This document shows positions 1 to 13,200 of a DNA stretch of 13,984 nucleotides, piece by piece; the stretch's first letter is position 1; the number at the start of each line of letters is the position of its first letter. The position numbers were made by a program, and so were the translations under genes. The notes beneath the pieces are model-generated. The model did not search any database, was not told the DNA's origin, and was given only the letters and a program-made list of their open reading frames with translations. Origin of the DNA: CAYSLU01 sp964431965 (GTDB lineage Bacteria > Verrucomicrobiota > Kiritimatiellia > CAIKKV01 > CAYSLU01); contig CAYSLU010000114.1 in NCBI GenBank assembly GCA_964431965.1, forward strand, positions 1 through 13,984. The letters run 5' to 3'.

Positions 1-21
1 TCCGTGGGGAGCCGGATCGGC

Positions 22-1290
22 TCAGTCCTCCACGAACACGCAGTAGATATCGGTCTCCACGGTGTGTCGGCATCCCATACCGGGCTCGTTCTTCTGGGCG
101 CGGCCGTGGGTGTAGAGGATTGCGGGATGCTCCACGGAGTGGAACGGGCCGGCCTGCGAGACCGTGGGCAGCCAGTTCGGCGTCGCCGGGTCGGTTTCGC
201 TGATCTGGCGGCACTCGAACGTGCGGCCGTCGTCCGCCGAGCACAGGTGGAACACCTCGGTGCTGGCGTGAGCGAACACGCCTTTCCCGGGCTCGACCGC
301 GCGCCGGTCGACGGCCGTCACCGCCAGGTGGATTCGGCCGCGTGTGTCGATTCCCATCGGGCCTCCGACAAAGCCCCACGGTTCCGGCAGGACCCCGGCC
401 AGGTCGTTCGAGATCCAGCGGTCGTGCTCCCAGCGCGACAGGATCAGCTGATGGCACCCGGCGATCGCGGCATGCGTGAGCGCCCAGAGCCGGCCGCGCG
501 CGTCAACGGCCAGCCCGCCCAGGCGGGGATCGAACTCGGCCGGCGGATGCGGCGCGGCGAAGCGCGGGCCGTAGGCCACGGGCGTGGCGGCCGGCAGTCC
601 GCTCATGTCCGTCCAGGTCTCGCCGCCATCGGGCGAGCGCAGGACGGCCACGCCCAGCGAGTGGCCGCGTCCGGCCGCGTAGATGTGGCCGGCCGCGTAG
701 AGGGTCCCGTCCGGCGCGCAGACGAGGCGGGCCATGTACTGCGTGTACTGCGACTCGATCTCCTGCTCGATGAGCGGCCGGGGGCAGCTCCAGCGGCCCA
801 GCGTGCGGGTCTTCTGGAACATGACGGAATAGGGGCGCTCGCCGCCGCGGTAGACGATGCACTCGCCGTGCGGGGTGCTCACGATGCAACCGTAGGTGGC
901 GTAGTGGCCGAACGGCGTGCGGGTGGTCTCGAGGCCGGCCAGCGAGTTCGGCTCGGCTGACACGGCGTAGCGGAAGCTCCCGGTCGGCCATGTCGGGATG
1001 CCGGGCCCCTGGTCCCACATGCCGTGCGGGCCATAGGCCACGTGGAGGCGGCCGTCACGATCCGCCGTCAGGCCCGGCGTGTTGTGGTTGTCGCACCCCT
1101 CGCCGATGGCCACGGTCGGCCCCCACTGGCCGCTCGCGTGGTCGAACGTGCGGCCGCGGGTGAAGGCGACGGCGTCGGTCCACACGACGTGCGTCTTGCC
1201 GGCGAGCGAGACGATCTTGTTGCAGGGGTCATACGCGGTTCCGCGATCGGACCCCTGCGAGGAAAGCAGGTGCTTCTGGCTGTAGCGCAT
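22..1290 (-). CDS. BNR_4-type beta-propeller protein (sialidase or polysaccharide-lyase-like)
   Basis: This 422-residue protein looks like a cytoplasmic member of the BNR repeat family (BNR_4 type), a beta-propeller fold found in sialidase-like and some polysaccharide-lyase proteins. Seen: the segment DNHNTPGLTADRDGRLHVAY (residues 67-86), with the DNHN...DG pattern typical of BNR_4; an Asp-box SPDGGETW at 219-226; and a second, weaker Asp-box SADDGRTF at 351-358. Other blade-like repeats carry DGTLY, RGRLW and RGRIH at about 194, 265 and 317. There is no signal peptide, so it should act inside the cell unless exported by another route. The ATG is preceded by GGGAG with 8 bases of spacing, which supports this start. 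It diverges from rsgA. Its leader contains a strong inverted repeat, described separately. Its substrate cannot be inferred; a role on uronic acid- or sialic acid-containing glycans is a family-level guess. Confidence 0.85.
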   Translation of the reverse strand: MRYSQKHLLSSQGSDRGTAYDPCNKIVSLAGKTHVVWTDAVAFTRGRTFDHASGQWGPTVAIGEGCDNHNTPGLTADRDGRLHVAYGPHGMWDQGPGIPTWPTGSFRYAVSAEPNSLAGLETTRTPFGHYATYGCIVSTPHGECIVYRGGERPYSVMFQKTRTLGRWSCPRPLIEQEIESQYTQYMARLVCAPDGTLYAAGHIYAAGRGHSLGVAVLRSPDGGETWTDMSGLPAATPVAYGPRFAAPHPPAEFDPRLGGLAVDARGRLWALTHAAIAGCHQLILSRWEHDRWISNDLAGVLPEPWGFVGGPMGIDTRGRIHLAVTAVDRRAVEPGKGVFAHASTEVFHLCSADDGRTFECRQISETDPATPNWLPTVSQAGPFHSVEHPAILYTHGRAQKNEPGMGCRHTVETDIYCVFVED

Positions 1291-4200
1291 TCTGACGACT
1301 CCCGGGATTGCCCGCGCTCCGTCCGCGGGAAATCCGGATAGAGTAGGGAAGCGTCCGAGCGGATCAAGGGCATTCGGTCGCTGCTGGAGTCGGGAATCAC
1401 CGGATGCCCGTCATTCCGGACGTGCGGACGGCAGCATCGGGGAGCGGAATCGTTGACCCGCATCGCCGGCGGTCATATTCTCCCGCCAGTGGGCACGTCG
1501 CTGGCGCGGACTCTTGGCGACTCGCTCGGCAGATCGGACGGTCGCCCACGAGAAGGATCTGATGAACCGGCGATCGAGCGACGGCGCGGCCATCCAGCAG
1601 GTGAGCGGTACGGCTTTCGCCGCCTGGGATCTGCGCCGTTGGGGCTGGGGATGACCATGGAACTGACCGATCTGGGTTTTGACGGTTGGTTGGAGCAGCG
1701 GTCGGCTGACCTCCTCCAGCCGGGGCGCAGCATGGCGCGCGTCACGGCCGTCGATCGGGGCGCGTTCCTCGTCCGGAATCAGGACGCCGAGACCTATGCG
1801 GAGCTCTCGGGCAAGTTCCGTTTCGCAGCTGAGGCCGCCATCGATCTGCCGTGTGTGGGCGACTGGGTGTGCGTGCAAAGCCACGCATCGGGCGGTCCCG
1901 CCATGATTCATGGCGTCGTCCCGAGGAAGACGTTCCTTCGCCGCAAGTGCCCCGGCCGGACGGTGGACTTCCAGATGATCGCGGCGAACATCGACGTCGC
2001 CTTCATCGTGCAGGCCTGTGGATACGATTTCAACTTGGGTCGGCTCGACCGGTACCTCGTGATGGCGAACGAGGGCGCAATTGAGCCGCGGGTCATCCTG
2101 ACCAAGACCGACCTGATCTCGCCCGGGCAGCTCGAGCAGGCAATCGGGCAAGTGAGCCACGCGCGCATCACCACTCCGGTCGTCGCGCTCAGCAACACAA
2201 CAGGCGGGGGGCTGCAGGAGTTCCGCGCACTCCTTGTGCCCGGGCGGACCTATTGCCTGCTTGGCTCCTCGGGGGTCGGGAAGACCACGCTCATCAACCG
2301 GCTGATCGGGCGCGATGCGCTTGACACAAAGGCCGTCAGCGCGACCGGGGAAGGCGTGCATACCACGGCTCGCCGCCAGCTGCTCGTTCTGGATAACGGA
2401 GCCATGTTGATCGACACACCGGGGATGCGCGAGCTGGGCCTTCTGGGGACGGGCGACGGGCTGGCCGACACGTTCGCCGAGATTCGCGAGCACTCCGTGA
2501 ACTGTCGCTTCGCGAACTGCACGCACACCGGGGAGCCCGGATGCGCGGTCCGCCTGGCTGTGGAGAATGGGGCCTTGGGCGGGGACCGGTATCAAAGCTA
2601 CCTCAAGCTCAAGAAGGAGACCGAATACCATGATCTCTCCTACGTCGAGAAGAGGAGGAGGGACCGATCGTTCGGTCGGTTCATCAAGTCCGCCAAGAAG
2701 AGCTTGAAGGAGTGAGAGACGGAGCCGGCCGGGCGCCTCAGGGGAAGACTCGGTCTCCCTCCTTGACCCGGCGCATCGGCGGACGTATCACTACAGGGCG
2801 TTGCGGGGAGCGAACACTGCCCATGGGAGCCATGCCATGACTGGACGAGAGCGCGTGCTGAAGGTCCTGAACCGCGAGCGGGCGGACAAGATCCCGTTCG
2901 ACATCGGCGGAACGGACTGCTCGAGCGTGCACGTAATCCCGTACGCCAAGCTGCGCCGGCAGCTTGGGCTTCCGGAGCGCACCATTTCGTGCGGCTGTCT
3001 CGTGCAGCTCATCGCGAAGACGGACCGCGATGTCATGGACGCGCTCGACGTGGACGTGGAGGCGCTGTTCTTCGGGTCGCGCGGAACCAAGGTGTGGAAG
3101 GCGCCGTTCGGCGTCGAGCTCGAGGTGCCCGAGCGGTTCGCCGTGCAGGACCTGCCCGATGGGTCGTCGATCGTACGCAACACCGCCGGTGCGATTGCCG
3201 GCGCCCGGGCCGCGAACGCCTACTACTTCGATCCGGTCGGTACGCCGCTCGCGGATGTCCGGACGGCGGCGGATCTGGATCGGCACGAGGCGCTGTTCGA
3301 GCGGTGGGACTACCCGGCCGTCTACGACGAGCCCCTCGACGCGCTGGCTGCGCGGGCGCGCGCCCAGTACCGCGCCACGACGCGAGCGGTCGTGACCCTG
3401 TGGAGGATGCACTACCTGCAGGCCGGGCAGATCATGCGGGGATACGAGCAGTTCTTCGTGGACTTGATGATCGACCGCGATCTCACCCACGCGATCATGA
3501 CGAAACTCCACGCGGTCTACATGCGACGGGTGCGTGCGTTCATGGACGCGTTCGGCGACGCCTTCGACATCGTGTTCCTGACGGACGACCTGGGCACGCA
3601 GCAGGCGGGGCTGATCGCTCCCGCGCTCTACCGGGAGATCTTCTTCCCGTACATGGCGGAACTGGTGCGGACGATCAAGTCGTACGGCAAGAAGGTCATC
3701 ATGCACTCCTGCGGCGCGGTGGCCGAGTTCGTGCCCTTCCTGATCGAGATGGGCGTCGATGCGCTGAACCCTGTGCAGGTCGCGGCGGGCGGGATGAACC
3801 CGCGCGATCTCGTGCGCCGGTTCGGTGGCGACATCGCCTTCTGGGGCGGGGGATGCGACACCCAGCATGCACTCAACTCCCGCGATCCGGATGTCGTCCG
3901 GGCCGATGTGAAGAGGCGCTTGGCCGAATTCGGGCCCGACGCGCACCTCGTTTTCACGCAGGTCCACAACATCCAGTACGACGTGCCGCCGGAGAACATC
4001 ATCGCCATGCGCGACGCGTTCTGGAAGGCGGCTCGGTAGCGACGTGCCCTCCGTTCCGCTTGTGTGCTGACCTTGCTTCCTCAGGCCTGTCTCTGAGCCA
4101 GACCACTGTTTGTTCCTGCTGGTGTATCTATTAAGTGTGTCTTCGTGAGACGAGAGACATGACTTATTGATACACAGTAGAGCTGGCATGGTCATAATCC

Positions 4201-7200
4201 GATGAGTTTGGACTCCGCGAGATTCGCCCGATGGCCTCTATTGTCAAGGGCTTGTGATGGAGCGTCAAGGTTCTGTGAAGGTCTGCAAAGAAGGTGTTAG
4301 GACGACCGAATGTCGCACGGGCGGCATGCGCGATGCTTTCAGCATCAGGTGACCTGCGGCCGGTTCGAAAAAAATCATCGACACACGCACAATGAGTGCA
4401 GAGTTGAGTCGAATGAGCGAACTAGCCAACTGGGGCGCCCTGCTGATCGGGCAATAGGTCAGCGACCTCGGCCCGGTGGATCTCGGTCCGCCGGGCCTTG
4501 AGCTTAGGGGTGGGAGTGTAAGGGACTCATGGGGACCAAACAGAAGTGGCTCCTGGGGGGTGCCGCTTTCGTCCCCTGAGTCCCTCGTCATTTCAGCGAG
4601 CGCTGGTGCTCCGCTTCAGGTCCCGCTGTACCCCATGCGCTTCCAGAGCTTGCGGGCGTGGGCGGCGACCTTGGGTGCCGGCTTGAGGTTCCCCTTCAGG
4701 CTGGCGGGCGGCTGGCCGGGCCCGGCGTCCTCGGGGAACGGGGACCAGCGGTCGGCTGCGAACGCCTTCCGCTCTGACTTCTTCCGAAGGTCCGGAATCC
4801 GGTACGGCTTGCCTTCCTCGAGGCAGCTGCGCCAGCCGAGGATGGAGACGGCGGCCATAGCCGTCGCGCGGTAGACGTCCAGGTACGGCTGGCTGCCGCT
4901 GCGGATGGCGTTGGCGAAGTGGAAGTTCGTCCAGAAATCGCCGCCGCCGTGGCCGGCCTTGTTGGCCAGGTCGGCGTGCTCGGGCCAGTCGGGCCGGTAC
5001 GTGCGGTCGACCGGCTCATTGCCCTGGCGCATCCAGGGCTCGTGGTGGACGCGCACGCCCGCATCGGCGGTCGAGGCGAGGCCACGGTCGCCATGGATCT
5101 CGTAGCGGACGCGGTGGATCGAGTTCATCATGAGCCCCCAGATCCGGAACACGGCGCCGTTGTCCATGCGGCAGATGATCACGCTCCCGGAGTCGCCGAC
5201 CTTTACTGAGTTCGGCGCCTGGGTCCGCTCCTCGGTCATGGCGAGCGCGTTGAGCCCGACGGGCATCGTGTCGGTGATATACATGAGCGGGGCCAGCCCG
5301 TGGGTGACGTAGTAGGTGGGGGGCAGCCAGTTCCGCCAGTGCTTGAGTCCGGGCGAGATGCTGAGGCGCCAGTCCTCCTCGCCGGGGTGGTTGTACTCGC
5401 CTTCGGCGTAGCGCACGTCGCCGATCTCGCCGGTCCGGTAGACGCGGCGCAGTTCCTGGCAGGCGAGCATGTAGGGGTAGTTCTCGGCGATCATGTAGAT
5501 CCGGCCGCTGCGCTCGACGGCCTCGACGAGCTCCACGCACTGGGCCATCGTGCGCGCGGCGATGCACTCGCTCATCACGTGCAGGCCGGCGTCGAGCGCC
5601 TTCACGGCGAACGGCGCGTGGTCGTGGCAGTAGTTCGCGAGCACGACGGCATCCATGTCGTGCTCCAGGAACCGGTCGTAGTCCGTGTACGTGGCGACCG
5701 TGTACTGCTTGCCGGCCTGGCGCAGGCGCTCCTTCCACGTGTCGCAGATGGCCACCAGCTCCATCCCCGTGTGGGCGGCGCCGCGCATGAACGACTGGCC
5801 GCGCCCGACCCCGATAACGCCGACCCGGATCTTCCGCTTCGATATCCGCTTTGCCATGACGTGGTCCTCTCTGCTTTCCGCCGCTACGCCCGCTTCACGC
5901 GCTTCAACAGCTTCATCCCGTTGTCCCAGAACATGCCGTGCACCTGCTTCCGGCTGAGCCCGGCGAGCTCCGCGGCCCAGCGGATCGCCAGCGCGATCTC
6001 CCACGCCATGAACGTGGCGCGGATTTCGCCCGACAGCCGGTAGGCGCTCTCGGGGTAGCCCGGCAGCACGGCATCGACCCAGTGGTCCATCACCCGCACG
6101 CGCCGCCCGCGCATGGCCGCCACCGGGAAGTCCGTGGCGAACAGCAGCCGCTCCGGTCCGATCGCGGCCAGCGCGAGCTGTACGACGACCGGGTCCATGA
6201 CCATCGACAGGTCCATGAAGACATTCGGCAGGCTGCGGATGGAGCCGATGGCCGCCTTCATCTCCGCCGGCAGGTAGCAGCGCCCGGCGTGGGCGAGCAC
6301 GATCGACGCCTCGGGGCATTGCGCGGCCAGCCAGCGGACGCCTTTCTGGACGACCGGGTCGGCGAGGCGGCCGGCGCGCGGAACGTGCAGGAGCACGACC
6401 AGCCGCCGCTCGTTGGCCAGCGCGATTTCGACGGGGCCGACCATTTCCTCGACCCGCTTGTCTCCGTAGTTGTCGCCGAGCCAGTTGAGGAAGACCTTGA
6501 AGCCGTAGAACCGGCCCTTGTCCAGCGCCTGCTCATAGCGCTCCCGCGGGACGGCCAAGTCCGGGCCGCCGAGCACGAGCGGGTGCAGGTTCGGGCTCTT
6601 TCGCGCGGCTCCGGCCACAAAGGCCGTGTCCTTCTCCCAGTCCACCACCGGCACGGGATAGCCGAAGCACACCGCGTGGTACGGGCGGTCGGGGAAGCAG
6701 CGCCGGCCATCGGCCAGCAGGCGGGCCGGGGCGTACTCCGGCATGGTGACCATGTACTTCCCGCCCTTGTGCCGGGTCTTCCACGGCAGCACCTTCCAGC
6801 AGCGGGACGACCACGTGTGCACGTGGAAGTCGAGCACCCGCGGCGGGAGCATGGGCGCGATTTCGCGGCGATAGAAGGGGATGTCGACGGTCTCGTAGCG
6901 CGTGCGCTCGTTCATGTGTGCTTCTCCTCGGGCGCCGCGAGCGTGAGCCGTCCGGCCTTCCGGGCCCAGGCGCGCTCCCGTGCCGGCAGCCGGCTGTCCG
7001 TGATCGCATCGCTCACCCGGTCCCAGCCGGCGACCCGGCAGAACGCCTTTCGTCCGAACTTCGTGCTGTCGGCCACCAGCAGGCAGCGCTCCGCGCCGCG
7101 GATCATGGCGCGAGACACCCCGACGATCTGCGGATCCTCGGCCCACAGGCCGTCGGCCGTGACGCCGTCCGCCCCGACGATCGCGAGGTCCACATGGAAG

Positions 7201-10200
7201 CGCGCGAGGTTCTCCTCTGTCAAGTCGCCGAACAAGTCGGGGTCGTTCTGGCGGGCCTGTCCGCCGAGCAGGATGAGCCGGATCCGCTCGTGCGGATGCA
7301 GCACGGCCGCGATGGCGAGCGACGAGGTGAGCACCTGGATGGGGCCGGCTGCCGTGAGCGCCCGGGCCACCTCCAGCGTCGTCGTTCCCGTATCGAGGCT
7401 GAGCGTCATGCCGGGCCGCACGTGCCGGGCCGCGGCGCGGGCGATGGCGCGCTTGGCGTCCGCCATGGCCTCGGATCGGTGGCGCAGCCGGAACTCGATG
7501 TGGCCGGCCTTCGAGAGCACCGCGCCCCCGTGCGTGCGCTCGACGTGCCCCGCATCCTGAAGCGCGTCCAGGTCCCGCCGGATGGTGGCCGGCGTGACTC
7601 CGAGCCGGCGGGCGAGGTCCGCCACGCTGGCCTCTCGGCCGGCGGGGATGAGGCCTAGAATGGCGCTGTGTCGGGGGTGCATGTCAGGCCACGCGGGCCA
7701 GCGACTCGCGAATTCGCTCGAGCGTCAGTGCAATCAGCGCCTCGTCCGCGACGATCGGCAGCTTCGTGAGCGCCACCGGCGGGCAGGACGCCTTGTACGT
7801 CTGCACGCTGATGTCGAACCCGCGCGCGTTCAGCCCCTCGGCAAAGGCCCGGCCCTTCGCGAGGTCGCGGAAGCGCAGGCCGAGCAGGTGCCCGCGGCCC
7901 TCGACGCCGTCGAGCAGGGAGGGGAACTGGGCGGCGACGCGGCGGCAGCCATCCTCGAGCATCGCGCCGGCGGCGGCGATGGCCGGGCCGTTGGCCGCCG
8001 TCCACTTCATGGTGACGAGGTAGGCCAGCGACGCCAGCTCCTCCTGTCCGTTGGTGACGAGCGCGCCGAACTGCGGCAGGCGGTCCAGGCTCGAGTTGAA
8101 CACGATCCGCGACGCCGGGTACTCGCCACCCGGAAAGCCCTTTCCGATGACGACGGCGGAGGGCTTGAGGCCGTACTGGCGGAACAGGAACAGGCCGTCG
8201 TACCACATGCAGGACTGGATCTCGTCCACGACCGTCGGCACATCGTGCTTGGCGCACAGGGCGTAGGCGTGCCGCAGGAACTCCTCGGTCAGCCGCCGCG
8301 CGCCGTAGTTCATCATCACGATCTCGTGGAAGAACGCGGCGATCTTGAACGGGGCAGCCTCGTACTGGCGGAAGGCGGCGTCGAGGTCGGCGACGGAGTT
8401 CGGCCGCACCGGGCAGACCCGGTAGACGCCGGCATTCTCCATGCGCGCCCGCAGGTCCGGCCACAGCCCGCGGGTGAGCTGGGTGAGGACGGTGGTGCCG
8501 TGGTAGTTGCCGGTGATGCCGCCGTCGTCGTCGCCGATCACCAGGATCACGGGCGTGCGGCCCCGGTAGGTCGGCTCGGCGCCGCCGGCCTCGGGTGCGT
8601 AGAAGCGGGCGAGCGCGAGCTTGAGCGCGGCCTCGGCGGCCAGGCTGCCGGTCTCGAGGTTGATGACCCGGTTGAGGGCGGCGGGATCGTCCGACGCGAC
8701 GAGCGCGGACACGTCGGCCCCGGCGGGGAGGCCGTTGGCGGAGCGGATCAGCTCCTCCTCGAGGAGGCGCGTGATGCAGCCGCGGGTGTTGTTGTGGGTG
8801 GCGTTGGGGACGCCGAGGGCGCGTGCGCGGTCGACGAGGGCGTAGCCGGGGAAGCCGTGCCCGAGCGGGGCATGGTAGTGCTCGCTCTTGGAGATCACGT
8901 AGAGCCGGCCGTCCTCGCCGACGCGGTAGTAGCCGAGGCCGGAGAGGGGGGCCATGGCGGGCTTGGAGGCGGCGGCGAAGGCCCGGCTGGTGGCGCCTTT
9001 CGCGGGTGCGCCGAGCGGGGCGATGACGGCGGTGCCGGCCTGCGGGAGCAGGGCCTGCAGCCGCTTCTGGAGCGAGGCGGGCCAGAAGTCGACGCGGTCG
9101 TGCGCCAGGCGGCGCAGCGGCTCAAGCTCGGCGCCGGTCAGGAAGGCGCGGGCGCGGCAGGCGGCTTCGACATAGTCGTCGCCGAGCAGGTCGGCGAGCG
9201 AGCAGGTGACGGGCGCGAACTTGATGCTCATGGTCGGGTGCCTTTTGTTTTGTATCGTTATCTTCGGAAACGATAGCAAACGAACAGCGCATGCGCAAGC
9301 GGTCGGCTGTTGGTCGTAGAGACAGCTCGGCGGATTGGGCCGTTCCTTCGAGGACTCGGAACGGTGGGACAGGGGGGTGGTCTGGCCGTGGGCCGAGGCG
9401 GGGTGCTCGCCGGAGGCGGTCACTGAGCTGAAGCAGCGGATCCGGATCATCCGGCCGGGGCGGGCGCCCGCCGGAACGTCCGGCCCACCGTGAATCCTCC
9501 GCGATTCGGAGACGATGTGCTGCTGTTCTCGCATTTGCCCTCCCAGTCCTTGACGCACCGGGGCGTGGCGGCCAGAATCAGCTCCGGTGCTCTCCGGGTC
9601 TCCGTGGCCTGGTCGGATGCAGCGTGGGGGAACGCACGGTGAAGCGCAGCAAAGGATTGCTTGCTGGATTCGTCGGACTGGGGCTCGCGGCAATGGGCGC
9701 CGCCGCGGACGTCATGCCCACCAACACGCTGCGCGTGTGGCTTGCCGCGGACGCGATTGCCGGCTTGAGCGACGGCGATGCGGTGACGAACTGGCCGGAC
9801 AGAAGCGGGAACGGGCTCGACGCCACGAATCTGCCGGGCCATGCTCCTTCCTACCGCACCGCTGTGGCGAATGGCTATCCGGTGGTCCGTTTCGATCCTG
9901 CCGGGCAGACGAACTATCTGCAGCGCGCGGACTACGTGCCGGGCACCAACGACCTGACGCTCATCGTCGTGACCCGGAGGAACGGCGCCTCCGTTGGATA
10001 CCAGAACGTCTTCATCGGCGGGGCTTCGTCCTTCACGGTCGCGGGGACCGCATTCTATCAGCTCTACGCCCCGGCGGGGGCGGGCGGCACGCTCGTCGGC
10101 AATTTCTACGTCAACGCGCTGGACGTCGATTCGGGCGTTGCGTTCGCCGCGGACCACTTCGCCGTCGTTGTGCTGAGCAAGGCGTCCGCCGGGGGCGGCA

Positions 10201-13200
10201 CAAGCCAGATTCACATCGACGGAGTACCGCGCGCCAGCAGCTCCGGAGCGCAGACGCTGGGGGCCGGCTATCTGCTCGGCGCGTGGTCTGGCAACCGGAT
10301 GAACGGGGATGTGGCCGAGGTGCTGCTCTACGGCTCACCGCTGGGCACCAACGACCGGCAACTCGCCGAGGGAGCTCTGGCGTGGAAGTATGGGCTCTAC
10401 CCGTACCTGCCAAGCGATCACCCGTGGAAGTCCATCGACCCGAATAGCCCCACCTCGGCCGTGCCGGGAATCGAGAACGGAGCCCCGGCCGACGTGACGC
10501 CGCAGGCGGCGACGCTGGCCGGGCGCCTGATCAACACGGGCAGCGCGCCGGCCACGGTGGCGGTCTACTGGGGTCCGGCGGACGGGGGGGTGCCGGCAGC
10601 GGGGCGGTGGGCGTTCACCAACGTATTCGCCGAGGGGCAGTGGGGGACCGGATCGTTTCCGTCGACGAACGTCGCGCTGCCGTCGTCCAATCTCGTCTAC
10701 TACTACCGCTTCTACGCGACCAACAGCGCGGGCCACTCGTGGGCCGGGAGCGCTACCAGCTTCTACGGGGGGGCGGTCTGGGTGGAGACGCCGGATGCGT
10801 CGGCATCGGAGACGGGCGATCCGGGCCTGTTCGTCGTGCGCCGCGCGGCGGAGGGTACGGCGGCGACCGTCCGGGTGAACGTGGGGTTCACCGGCACGGC
10901 CACGAACACGGAGTACTACCTGAGCCCGCCGGCGAGCGGCTCGGTCCTGCTGTCTGCCGGGGTGGCGCAGACCTCGATCGTCGTACGTGCGGCGGCCGAC
11001 CGCTACGCCGAGCCGGCTGAGAGCGTCGTCCTCGAGTTGCTGTCGGGCGCCTATGCGGTCGGCTCGCCCGGCAGCGGAACGGTCACGATTGCAGCCTCCA
11101 CGACGAATGGGACGAGCACGCTGGCCTACTGGCGGTTTGAGGGCGGCTTCGATCCGGCGAACCGCGCGGCCGGCTTCTTCGCCGATTCGAGCGGAAGCGG
11201 CCACGACATCGACCCCTCGGGGGGCGTCTACACGTCGAGCAACCAGGTGGCTGTCCCTCGCCTGGACGGCGGGAGCTACCGGGGGGCGGCGTTTCCGAGC
11301 CCGATTCCGCGGACCGGCGCCGTGAACGGCAAGGCGCTGTTCACTTCGGCCGGGAGCGCCTGGCTCCTGGTTCCCGACAGCCCGGACTGGACGCAGCCGG
11401 CATTCACGGTGGAGGCCCTGATCAGCGCGTCCGCCATGGGCACGAGCGGATACGACTGCGTGGTGTCGCAGTGGGGGTCCGGGTCGAGTCAGCGGAGCTG
11501 GTTCTTCGGACGGAATCTGAACAGCTGGCGTCTGGCGCTGATCCTCAGCGCAAACGGTACGACCTCCTCGATTCTCGCGGGCCCGGGCCCGGACTGGGAT
11601 CTGTTTGCGTCGAACGACTACTATGTGGCGTTCAGCTTCGATCGCGCGCGCGCCACGAACGGCGTGACGTTGTACCTGAAGAACCTGACGGCGAACGGGC
11701 CGCTGCGCCGGGCTGCGCTGGCGCACTCGTTGACGGGCGGCCTGTTCGAGGCCGCATTCCCCCTGAACATCAACGCATTCAACAGCGTCGGCTCCGGGGT
11801 GAGCGGGATGATCGACGAACTCCGGATCAGCCGCGGCGTGCTGCCGGAGGACGAGCTCCTGATTCAGCCCCGCCGCGCCGGCGTGCGCGTCATGCTGAAG
11901 TGAAGGCTCACTCGATCACCACGATCTGGTGAATATCCACCGTCGGCACGGTGATGGAGACGTAGCCGTCCGTGTGCTGGAACGGCACGGCCTCCCCGGA
12001 CGGCGCCACTCGGACAGAGGCGGGCGGGGCATCGGAGCGCAGGCGCAGCGGGATGTCGCGCAGCGTGGGGATGGCTTCGATGGTCTCCGGCGCGCGCCCG
12101 CGCTTGTTGGCCGCGTAGTTCACGAGGTGCACCACCGTTCGCGCGCCCTGGCGGTGCACCGAGACTTCCAGCATGGGCATGCCGTCCACGTGCGCGATCC
12201 GCCGGGGCAGCAGCCGGTTCAGGCAGCTCTCGAAGATCAGCCGGTAGTGCGTGTCCGCGTCCCGGTGATAGGCGTCGAAGATCGGGGCCGCCACGTAGAT
12301 GGCCCGCCCATGGCGGATGATGGCCGGGGAGCCGGCCGCGCGGGTCCACGGGGACTGGTGGTGCGACGTGAAGTGCTCGGGCGTGCGCTCGAAGTAGGGC
12401 GGCACCAGGTCGGCGAGCACCTCGGCTCCCGGGCGCGCGCGGATCCGGACGCACGGGTAGCGGACCACCAGCGGCATGTCCGGCGCGGCGCACGGGCCGG
12501 CCTCGGGCCGCATGCGGATGTAGTTCGCGGAGCAGGGCGTGGGGCCTTCGTATGTCGCGCCGAGTCCGGGCAGGAGGAAGTCGCCGCCCGCGGGCGCGAG
12601 CGATGACGTGCCGGACGCGAGGACGCGCCCGCCGCCGTCGAGGAATGCCTGGATGCGCGCCGCGAGTGCGGCGTCGATATCGCGGTTGTCCGGCAGGATG
12701 AGGAGCGCGTAGCGGGTGAAATCGGCCAGGCGGTCCACAATGTCAAACTGGGCGTGGGTCTCCACGAGCATGCGCATCGCGCCCCAGACGGAGTCCGCGG
12801 CCTTGGCGATGCCGTAGTCGGTCCGGTCGTCGTCCGCGAGCACGGCGATCTCGGCCATGGGCGCGGCGCCGCGGCACCACTCCTCGCGCCGGGCGACCTC
12901 TCCGAACACGCGGCCGATCCGCTCGTACACGGCGGGCTCCAGCCGGCTGCGCGGGTGCATCTGGTCGCCGAGCGAGCACATGCTGCCGTTGGCCAGCATG
13001 GTGGCGGTCTCCCATCGGAGCTGCTGCTCGTTCTTGAGGCTGCCGAAGTCGGCCCAGAACCGGAAGAACGCCGGGCTGACCCCCCGGGTGAGGTGGCCGG
13101 TTGTCCGGGCGTGGCGGGCGAACAGCGTGAAGTAAAGGTAGCCGCGCTCGGACGGGGTGCACTCGATCTCGAAGCCGGTGATGTGGGGCAGCGCGCGCCG